A stretch of 62,118 nucleotides of DNA from Bacteroidales bacterium UBA3764 (lineage in GTDB: Bacteria > Bacteroidota > Bacteroidia > Bacteroidales > UBA932), in NCBI GenBank assembly GCA_002371115.1, contig DFFY01000056.1, forward strand, positions 1 through 62,118, written 5' to 3'. Positions within the stretch are counted from its first letter, which is position 1. Each line of letters opens with the position of its first letter. Positions 16,116-22,764 of the stretch are shown here, in pieces. The notes under the pieces are model-generated. The model saw only the letters and a list, made by a program, of their open reading frames with translations, had not been told where the DNA came from and made no database searches. The translations under genes and the position numbers were made by a program.

Positions 16116-16301
16116 CAACAGCATCCCCTCAAGACCCGGTTCAAGGGTCAGTTCGCAGGGGCGCTGCACCAGTACCCGTATTACAGTCACGGGAGGTCCG
16201 TCCGCAAGTTCTGCGAGGACGAGGGCCTGGACTACCAGAAGCTCTGCAAGTATGCCCGGGAGCACGGCCCCGGCTCCGATGTCGGCAAACAAGACAGTTA
16301 G
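16116..16301 (+). pseudogene. Remnant of IS66-type TnpA-like small protein
   Basis: A reading frame without a start encodes FKGQFAGALHQYPYYSHG and then RSVRKFCEDEGLDYQKLCKY. This resembles the short HTH accessory proteins of IS66-type elements (xxxFCxxxGLxYxxxxxY). A plausible start (MEMTTASPQ) is in another frame, so a frameshift is likely. No transposase follows. Confidence 0.4.
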
Positions 16302-16302
16302 A

Positions 16303-16524
16303 TGATGAATCCGGCCAAGAACTTTGGCTAACTCCAGCAGAACAAGCAGTACCGGATGGTTTGGGGCATCCGAAATCCCCCTAAATTTCAGAAAAGCCAG
16401 TAGATGAAAAGGAAAAGCAGGATGAGTACCGCGGCCATAAGGTATCCTCAGTTCACACCCTGCCGCCATTCATCGTCCGAGATGAGCGTTTTGGGGATAT
16501 GCGTTTGACGTCCAGCCAGGTCAT
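16303..16524 (-). pseudogene. Decayed copy of the element's membrane-protein gene
   Basis: Translated on the minus strand it gives MTWLDV, then PKTLISDDEWRQGVN, a TGA stop, a TM-like stretch, and after a frameshift GISDAPNHPVLLVLLELAKV. The intact gene at 12730-13473 reads MAWLDV, TLISDDERRQGVN and PDAQDHPILLILLELSKV. Its ATG overlaps the stop of the AlbA_2 gene (ATGA), just as the intact copy overlaps Bro-N. Confidence 0.85.
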
Positions 16525-18320
16525 TTCTTAGGAACCATATATCTGACATTACGTTTCTTGTTAGGATCTTCCGGAACGAGACGGCCTTGTTCAACCAAAA
16601 CAAGAATGTATCGATGGATATTCTTGGACTGGTATGAAACATCCAGATAATCAAGAATCTCTTTGGCAGAATGTGCCTCTTTATCACAAAAATCAAGCAC
16701 CATCTGACGCCGCCGTTCAATATCTCTAAATGTTAATTTTCCCGGTCCGTTAATGTTACTTAAGTCGCCGTTAGTGTTACTTGGCACCTCGTTAATGATA
16801 CTTAAGTCGCCGTTAGTGTTACTTACAGGGACGGAAGTAACACTATAAGTGGTTCCACGTCCTCGTCCGGCAGAAACCAAATAACCAAGATTCGTCAAAT
16901 GGAAAAGTATCCGTCCTACCTCAAAGACATTCTTATCCAGCAAAGTCTGGATCCTGGGGCTATTGATTTCTTCTTCAAGATACGCAGTCACTAGAACAGC
17001 TTGCTCGTCTGAAGACAACCCATCGAATTTATCCCCAAACAAGTGTCGCATATACTCAATTGCTTCCGGAGGGAATAGCGACACCATCCAAAGCTTTAAG
17101 TCCACTTGCCTCAGGTCAAAGTCCTCCTGCAAGTCAGGGCGCTTCCATTTCTCGTCTTTCCAAGCAGAAAGAATCGTAGGGAACCCGGAGCCCAAATTGT
17201 CCCCAAGTCCAATCATCCTGAACAGGTTTTGCAAGCGCGGATTTCTGGCTTTGGTTGCTCCGCCGTGATAAATTCTCTCCAACGGAAGCTTGAGCGTACC
17301 CGGATTGGAGAATGTTAAGCAGTGGTCCTGTTTCACAACCTTAAACACTCCGGTAATCATTAGGTCAGAGTGGATAATCATATTGGTAAATGCCTCACGT
17401 ACAGCCTTATGCACAGGTGTGTCATCCTCTCTTTCAACGCCCTTGAGCACGAAGGGGGTTTTGATGTCGAAGGTGATTTTGGGAACAACGATGGAGAAAT
17501 AATTATAGAGGTTGTTTTCCCATCGGCCATCGTATGTGAGACGGTCGCTATACCGGCTTCCGGGTAGAAGATTTGTTTGGTCTACATAATCCAACCTGAT
17601 CTGGGACATTCTTTCCCGAACCGGAAGGCCCTTACCGAACATCATGAGGCCGGCGACGGTGAGCCACTCTTTCCCAGTGTTCCTGTCTATGCCAAAACAT
17701 CCGAAGTTTCTCAGGAAAGTAATGTCATCATCGGAATTCCATACGTGGCCGGGATGCCTGCTCTGGAAACGGTTCCTGTATCCGTGAACCGACGCCATGT
17801 CAATATCATCAATGGTGTAATGCTCCAGCACAACCCCATCATTACCATCTTCGTTGGCGTCACGAATCATCGCCCTGATTTCAGATTCCGGGCAATGATA
17901 GTCTCCCTCAAAATTACGCTTGAACGTACCTTTGAAGGGATTCCCATTGATATAGACCGGCTTGTTAAGATAACCGGCCTGAGGGATAATGATGACGACT
18001 ACTTTCGCGCCATCTACTTCATCTTCATAGACGTCGTCATCCTTCAGGACATTGACATTGACCTTGTCGCTATAGATCGTATCCCAAAACTCCTTGATAA
18101 TCTTAGCGGAATTACGAACGCCATTGATAGTGAAACGCTTGCTCCAGTCGGGCTCCTCCAAATCCTCATCAATTCCAAGAAGCATAACACCACCCACCGT
18201 ATTGCAGAAAGAGGAGTATGTGGGCCATACAGCATTTGGCAAGGCATTCTTTGCAGCCTTGCATTCCAGCGTAAGGCGCTCACCATACAGCAGCAGTTCT
18301 TTTATGTTCACTCGACCCAT
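16521..18320 (-). CDS. Schlafen AlbA_2 / GHKL-type ATP-binding protein
   Basis: A 599-residue protein. Residues about 5-140 form the AlbA_2 (Schlafen-type) domain: LTLECKAAKNALPNAVWPTY and, later, NTVGGVMLLGIDE. Residues about 270-400 match the HATPase_c_4 region of the RecG-like ATP-binding family (VHKAVREAFTNMIIHSDL, then GLGDNLGSGFPTI). The C-terminus holds a short repeat (SNTNGDLS twice) and a winged-helix-like end. Proteins of this kind occur in defence islands and as regulators. The ATG at 18320 is chosen over an upstream TTG. It is the third gene of an operon with the 129-aa and 474-aa genes. Confidence 0.85.
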   Translation of the reverse strand: MGRVNIKELLLYGERLTLECKAAKNALPNAVWPTYSSFCNTVGGVMLLGIDEDLEEPDWSKRFTINGVRNSAKIIKEFWDTIYSDKVNVNVLKDDDVYEDEVDGAKVVVIIIPQAGYLNKPVYINGNPFKGTFKRNFEGDYHCPESEIRAMIRDANEDGNDGVVLEHYTIDDIDMASVHGYRNRFQSRHPGHVWNSDDDITFLRNFGCFGIDRNTGKEWLTVAGLMMFGKGLPVRERMSQIRLDYVDQTNLLPGSRYSDRLTYDGRWENNLYNYFSIVVPKITFDIKTPFVLKGVEREDDTPVHKAVREAFTNMIIHSDLMITGVFKVVKQDHCLTFSNPGTLKLPLERIYHGGATKARNPRLQNLFRMIGLGDNLGSGFPTILSAWKDEKWKRPDLQEDFDLRQVDLKLWMVSLFPPEAIEYMRHLFGDKFDGLSSDEQAVLVTAYLEEEINSPRIQTLLDKNVFEVGRILFHLTNLGYLVSAGRGRGTTYSVTSVPVSNTNGDLSIINEVPSNTNGDLSNINGPGKLTFRDIERRRQMVLDFCDKEAHSAKEILDYLDVSYQSKNIHRYILVLVEQGRLVPEDPNKKRNVRYMVPKK

Positions 18321-18340
18321 ATCGACATTTATTTGCGAAG

Positions 18341-19765
18341 TTAGCAAAGTTTTTTCAACTCTTTCATCATTGACGGCCGACGGCTATACTTGACCTTAAA
18401 CTCTTCAATTAAGCCTATCACTGCGATTCTCCCTTCCTCACATGAATCTCTTAGCGCTTCCATATGGCTGACAATATAGCCATACCTTTGGCTATTCGTA
18501 GGAATGGCGCTCGTTCGGATAACATCTATATGCCCCATAACAATTCTTTGCCTGGTTTCTGCATCCAGCAGCCGGCCATACTCTGCCAAAGCTTTGTAGC
18601 ATTCATTGTTGTAGTCGTTATTCCATGACAAACACTCTGCCAATTGCGGAATCATCCGCTGCTCAGCGCAGATTCTTGCAATCTCTGTCTGATTGTGTAC
18701 AAGTTCTTTTTTGACCATTCCGACGATAGCGCCGTTAAGCCGACTTTGCGAGTTGCCAGGCAATCGTTCCAAAACCTGTTTCAATTCAAGATAGTTGTCA
18801 TAAACTGAGGTATAACTGTTCAAAAGCAAGTATTCAATTTCGTCTGCCAATCGTACGTCGTCCCCTATAGATTCCAACAGTTCCTTTCTTCTTTCATGAC
18901 AATCGTTTACATAAGAAGAATCCTCCGTACACAGGATAACACTGTCCAATGATGCAACAGCCTCTTCAATTTGGCCATTAAACACCTGAGAATCAATCCG
19001 TAATTTAGACAATTCCGGAACATTAAAGTTGTCATCTATTATCTTCTCGGCAGTGTCATACTTCTCCTTATAATTTAGGTATAAGACCTTCCTAAGCAGC
19101 CAGCGATTCCGATAATGAACACAACGTCCTGCATTATCAATACGTTCGTTTAACGAAGCTATATGCTTATCAAAATCATCGAAAACACCATCCAGGACAC
19201 TCTGGATTTCATCCAAATCGGCCAGGCAATACCCGCCATTCCGGAAGGTATCCGTGGCTGCCGCTTTTTTGATGTCACTTCTTATCCTCTTAACAGTATT
19301 GGTATCCAGCACCTTGGACTCAACCAGCGAAATCAACATTTCTATTGCATTCCTGGTCTCGAAGTCGTATCCGTCAAAGCGTTCACATTCATATACACAG
19401 TCCTCCGAATAATGCTCACCAACAAAAAGGACTATTTCAGATGCAATAGAAGCTGCCGCATCAAATTCGCCTTCGGAATCATAATAACGGGCCTTTTCCA
19501 TCATGCGATACAACTGTTCATCAATTTGATGCCAGTTCAATGAAGGTCCCAATTTATAGCCGCTCTCGTCGACCGAAAAGAAGATATCTTGAACTTCTTC
19601 TCTGAGGGAATCTATATCTATCCTATATGGCAGAAAACGCTTGATAAGAGCAGTCCCCAACGCCTGATTCTTATAGGCATAGTCTTTCATGAACGAGAAT
19701 ATATCGCCACTCTCATTCAAGTTGAAAACCTGGTCAAGTCTTGTTTTGTCCACGTCCGCTTTCAT
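18341..19765 (-). CDS. 474-aa helical protein of unknown function
   Basis: I do not recognise this family. The protein is soluble, acidic and almost wholly helical, with repeated helix pairs (for example QLYRMMEKARYYDSEGEFDA and LNYKEKYDTAEKIIDDNF) that look TPR/HEAT-like, so it may be a scaffold or sensor. No zinc-binding cysteines or catalytic motifs stand out. Its ATG overlaps the stop of the 129-aa gene (ATGA), and it ends 20 bp before the AlbA_2 gene. The three genes form one operon in the slot directly after an integrase remnant. Confidence 0.75.
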   Translation of the reverse strand: MKADVDKTRLDQVFNLNESGDIFSFMKDYAYKNQALGTALIKRFLPYRIDIDSLREEVQDIFFSVDESGYKLGPSLNWHQIDEQLYRMMEKARYYDSEGEFDAAASIASEIVLFVGEHYSEDCVYECERFDGYDFETRNAIEMLISLVESKVLDTNTVKRIRSDIKKAAATDTFRNGGYCLADLDEIQSVLDGVFDDFDKHIASLNERIDNAGRCVHYRNRWLLRKVLYLNYKEKYDTAEKIIDDNFNVPELSKLRIDSQVFNGQIEEAVASLDSVILCTEDSSYVNDCHERRKELLESIGDDVRLADEIEYLLLNSYTSVYDNYLELKQVLERLPGNSQSRLNGAIVGMVKKELVHNQTEIARICAEQRMIPQLAECLSWNNDYNNECYKALAEYGRLLDAETRQRIVMGHIDVIRTSAIPTNSQRYGYIVSHMEALRDSCEEGRIAVIGLIEEFKVKYSRRPSMMKELKKLC

Positions 19766-20121
19766 CTGTTACGGATATCTAATAGAATTTCTTTCACCCG
19801 GAGCAACTCGCTTTTCATCGTCTCGTCACACACAGCAAGGTCTTCATCTGTCAGACTGCCCTCGGCAAGCAAGAAGGAAACAGTGTCGAGATACTTGCTT
19901 CCTGTAATCCCATCATATCTGTCTGCCAAATGTTTATCAAAGCTTTCTATAACCTTATATAACTCAATGTAACGTGCATGGTTTGGCTTTTCTACTTTAT
20001 CAAGCGGCTTTTGCGCCAGACAAGATACCTCATCAATGAGTGCCGCACAATCTCGCTCCAATGCGATATCAATTAAAGCTCTTGCGGTTTTTTTCTGATC
20101 TTTAGTAAGTGTATCAAGCAT
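19762..20121 (-). CDS. 119-aa helical protein, first gene of the AlbA_2 operon
   Basis: A small helical protein (MLDTLTKDQKKTARALIDIA at the start) of unknown family. The ATG at 20121 is preferred to an upstream TTG at 20151 (which would give 129 residues), because the upstream codon lies in the promoter stretch shared with the Bro-N gene. A plausible role is antitoxin-like partner or adaptor for the 474-aa protein, with which it is coupled by a 4-bp overlap. That role is inference only. Confidence 0.7.
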   Translation of the reverse strand: MLDTLTKDQKKTARALIDIALERDCAALIDEVSCLAQKPLDKVEKPNHARYIELYKVIESFDKHLADRYDGITGSKYLDTVSFLLAEGSLTDEDLAVCDETMKSELLRVKEILLDIRNR

Positions 20122-20151
20122 AGTAGTCCTTTTTTCTGCGAATATACGCAA

Positions 20152-20232
20152 TTATTCCAGCACATTCAAATCCTTGTCAACTTTGTAGGCGGGTTGACGG
20201 AAGGCCATGTCGCGGAGTGCGAAGTCTTCCCG
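20152..20232 (-). pseudogene. 3' remnant of a second island integrase
   Basis: The last 26-27 codons encode REDFALRDMAFRQPAYKV and then DKDLNVLE, against RDDFALRNIAFRQPAYKV and DKDLNVLE in the intact integrase. A 74-bp tract (20132-20205) is identical to 14339-14412, including the non-coding promoter stretch after the stop. The upstream integrase sequence has been replaced by unrelated repeat DNA. Confidence 0.85.
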
Positions 20233-20590
20233 ACACTGGCCGCTAATCAATTGATACTCAGCAACATCCTGATAATCCTCGGCGCAAAAAGAGCCGAGGA
20301 ATAAGCGGAAACGACTGTTGGTCAACAACTTAGCCGCCAGCAAAAACGGCTGAAACAAAAAGCCGTACGACATCCCGGCGATGCTTGCAGTTTGACACAG
20401 GGTTTTCACCCCGGACCGATATATGCGCTTCGCGCAAGTCATGGACCTGCCGCTTTGGGTGGCGACCCTGCATTTTTGCCATTATAAACCCAATCAGCCA
20501 TTTTTTCCGAAAAGAACTTGGGCTTTGTCGAGGGCAAAGGCCCTCCGATTGTGGGGAAAAATCACTAACTTTGTAAATTGTGATAAAGCC
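20206..20590. repeat. 385-bp direct repeat, copy A
   Basis: Nearly identical to 22283-22667, with a few per cent differences and the same orientation. Its left end contains a piece of the integrase 3' end. Its right end carries a plus-strand TAACTTTG box (20566-20573) and a GTG codon. The long minus-strand frame within it (KTLCQTASIAGMSYGFLF) is kept in both copies, but no function is recognised. Confidence 0.85.
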
Positions 20591-20780
20591 CCGTCATATC
20601 ATTGCGTCTGCACTGCTGTTTTTGGCGGCAGGGACGGCGCGTGCACAGCAATGGTCCGGAAATGTGGATGTGTCTGGCGACGGCGTCCACAACTGGGAAT
20701 ACTGGCACGTCTCCCTCAGGATGGCTCTGCCGTTTGCCTCCAGGAATTTCGGCTGTCAGGCCGCATCCCAAGGGCAGTGA
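20580..20780 (+). pseudogene. Truncated exported-protein remnant
   Basis: A 66-codon frame starts with GTG just after a TAACTTTG box. It encodes a signal peptide (HIIASALLFLAAGTARAQ) and a short tail ending QAASQGQ. It looks like the 5' end of an outer-membrane or periplasmic protein gene joined to unrelated sequence. A real small secreted peptide cannot be excluded. Confidence 0.45.
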
Positions 20781-20817
20781 GAACGAGATTTTAGACAAAT
20801 TTGCTTATTTTTGCAGT

Positions 20818-21024
20818 ATGAGCCAGAACGATAAAGACATACTCTACTTCGTTGCCTTCTGCTTGGAATCCTTCAAAAACAAGCATGGAATTAGCGGGAA
20901 AGAGGCTTCTGACCTATTTGACAAATACGGAGTAAAGCAGTACCTTGTCAAAAACTATGATGTGCTCCATACGCAAGGCATGCCTTGGATATTGGAAGAA
21001 ATTGATGAAATTTTAGGCTTATGA
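20818..21024 (+). CDS. DUF3791 small protein, putative antitoxin partner
   Basis: A 68-residue protein (ILYFVAFCLESFKNKHGISG, later KEASDLFDKYGVKQYL) of the DUF3791 type, usually found beside DUF3990. A TATTTTTG box ends 4 nt before the ATG, so the mRNA would be leaderless or nearly so. It overlaps the DUF3990 gene by 4 bp. It probably serves as antitoxin or chaperone for the ADP-ribosyltransferase-like neighbour. Confidence 0.8.
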   Translation: MSQNDKDILYFVAFCLESFKNKHGISGKEASDLFDKYGVKQYLVKNYDVLHTQGMPWILEEIDEILGL

Positions 21025-21503
21025 TACTCTTTCACGGGAGTCTGCAAATTGTAAAGGCGCCAAGAATATTGGTTCCCACCAGAACATTGGACTATGGTCC
21101 TGGTTTTTATACCACCACATCCGAACAACAAGCCCGGGAGTGGGTTCTCAGGAAGCTTTCCGGTGCAGATGTCGGGCATATCAACGTCTATGATTTTGAC
21201 GAGCAGAAGGCATCGGGCTTGGACTGGCTTTCATTTAACAACCCGCCCGATGAAGACTGGGTAGATTTTGTGCATGCAAATCGTACACAACGAGGATTCA
21301 CCCATACGCACGATTTAGTCTATGGCCCTGTTGCCAATGATCGAGTTTACGCCGCCTTTGCCCTTTATGAGCAAGGTCTTCTTGGCAAGCAGGAGTTGAT
21401 TGCTGAACTGAAGACATACAAGCTTATAGACCAGATGCTTTTCCACTCCGAAAAAGCACTGCGCACATTGACATTTACACAAGCTAAGGAGGTCCGCTTA
21501 TGA
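21021..21503 (+). CDS. DUF3990 protein, ADP-ribosyltransferase-like putative toxin
   Basis: A 160-residue protein. ILFHGSLQIVKAPRI, LDYGPGFYTTTSEQQAREWV and the HTHDLVYGPVANDRVYAAF segment match DUF3990. That family has features of the ADP-ribosyltransferase fold: a His near the start, a GxGFYTT strand and the QAxxW helix. Flanking DUF3791 genes overlap it by 4 bp on both sides. The arrangement is typical of a small toxin-antitoxin or defence module carried in islands. Toxicity is inferred. Confidence 0.82.
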   Translation: MILFHGSLQIVKAPRILVPTRTLDYGPGFYTTTSEQQAREWVLRKLSGADVGHINVYDFDEQKASGLDWLSFNNPPDEDWVDFVHANRTQRGFTHTHDLVYGPVANDRVYAAFALYEQGLLGKQELIAELKTYKLIDQMLFHSEKALRTLTFTQAKEVRL

Positions 21504-21715
21504 GAGCCGAAATCACCCAGCAGAACCTATATTTGATTATTGCCGGAAAAGCAGCCGCAGTAGCCGCTTTCATAGCAGAAGACGAGAATATCGGTCTTGT
21601 AGACGCCCTGACTAAGTTCTATTCATCCGGCACATACAAACGCCTGGAACAAGAAAGCACCAAGTTGTGGCACTACGGACCTGTAGCCTTGTACCAGGAG
21701 TATCTGGCCGCATAG
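21500..21715 (+). CDS. Second DUF3791-like small protein
   Basis: A 71-residue helical protein (NLYLIIAGKAAAVAAFIAED, later YKRLEQESTKLWHYGPVALY) with the same general plan as the first DUF3791 gene. It is translationally coupled to the DUF3990 gene and completes a three-gene module. Sequence similarity between the two small proteins is low, so they may have different partners or one may be the true antitoxin. Confidence 0.72.
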   Translation: MRAEITQQNLYLIIAGKAAAVAAFIAEDENIGLVDALTKFYSSGTYKRLEQESTKLWHYGPVALYQEYLAA

Positions 21716-21724
21716 TTGAAAGCA

Positions 21725-21920
21725 CCCTAATCGGGCTCGCTGAAGAGAGCTTTCCTTGCGGCTGAAATTGCCTGTTCAGGACCCTGTCTCTCAAATCCAG
21801 TTTTTGCACATTCCCCATGCTTTCCCATTCGGACGATAGTATTTTTACCTTTTCATAGTCCTGAATTCCTTCCAATAAACGCTCGAAACGGACACTGCTA
21901 CAGCCATCGGGATAAACAAA
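21725..21920 (-). pseudogene. C-terminal remnant of a DUF4091/GH123-like glycosidase
   Basis: The minus-strand frame reads YPDGCSSVRFERLLEGIQDY and EKVKILSSEWES, like the C-terminal part of DUF4091 enzymes, where a signature resembling LxEGIQDxEKxxIL ends the catalytic domain. The rest of the gene is absent, so this is debris within the remnant island. Confidence 0.5.
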
Positions 21921-21948
21921 AAAAGTTAACGTCGCGTACTGTTGACCG

Positions 21949-22284
21949 GTATCCCCGGTCTATGGCCAGTTCCGGGTCCTGCATTTCGTCAATCCGCTCG
22001 CTGGCAACCTTAGCCATCCACTGTTTGAAGGGTTCAGCCTTAGGTGAGGGGATAGATTGAATAAGGCGGAAAAGTTGTTGCTGGTCTGCGACATCCGTTT
22101 GACGCATTTTGCCATCGGCGGCACGTAATTTCAAGGTACTACAAATTGTAGTAGGTTCATCAGCCCCTTCCTTTTTTAGCCTTACTTTGAGGACGCTCCA
22201 GTATCGTTTGGCGTCTTGGCTGTCCGTCAGAGCTTCAACCACATCAACAATGGAAAAACACCATTTTTCATCTTCTTCACTCCA
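21949..22284 (-). pseudogene. Decayed Bro-N gene fragment
   Basis: Encodes WSEEDEKWCFSIVDVVEALT through AEPFKQWMAKVASERIDEMQ to ELAIDRGY, about 70 per cent like residues 19-130 of the intact Bro-N protein (13473-14327). Both ends are lost: the 5' side is joined to the 385-bp repeat (copy B) and the 3' side to unrelated sequence. Confidence 0.85.
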
Positions 22285-22667
22285 TGTCGCGGAGGGCGAA
22301 GTCTTCCCGGCACTGGCCGATAACCCATTGATACTCAGTAACATCCTGATAATCCTCGGCGCAAAAAGAGCCGAGGAATAAGCGGAAACGACTGTTGGTC
22401 AACAACTTAGTAGCCAGCAAAAACGGCTGAAACAAAAAGCCGTACGACATCCCGGCGATGCTTGCAGTTTGACACAGGGTTTTCACCCCGGACCGAAATA
22501 TGCTTTTCGCGCAAGTCATGGACCTGCCGCTTTGGGTTGCAACCCTGCATTTTTGCCATTATAAACCCAATCAGCCATTTTTTCCGAAAAGAACTTGGGC
22601 TTTGTCGAGGGCAAAGGCCCTCCGATTGTGGGGAAAAATCACTAACTTTATAAATTGTGATAAAGCC
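22283..22667. repeat. 385-bp direct repeat, copy B
   Basis: Second copy of 20206-20590 in the same orientation. The -7 box has changed to TAACTTTA. It ends shortly upstream of the GH31 gene, so it marks the right edge of the remnant island. Confidence 0.85.
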
Positions 22668-22749
22668 TCTGTCACCAAATAGTTTGTCCGACTTGACGGT
22701 CACTTTGCAGGAGCTTATCTTTTTCGCAGAAAATATTCAAGTTTTTACG

Positions 22750-22757
22750 TATTTTTG
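22750..22757 (+). promoter_or_regulatory. -7 box of the GH31 gene
   Basis: TATTTTTG, 7 nt before the first possible ATG (22765). The stretch to the signal peptide is almost the same as that before the phosphodiesterase gene (59818-59890). Confidence 0.6.
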
Positions 22758-22764
22758 TGATTTG

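Noticed and set aside
20206..22667. 385-bp repeats as attachment sites or invertible ends
   Set aside because: They are direct, not inverted, contain gene debris, and no recombinase gene lies inside.
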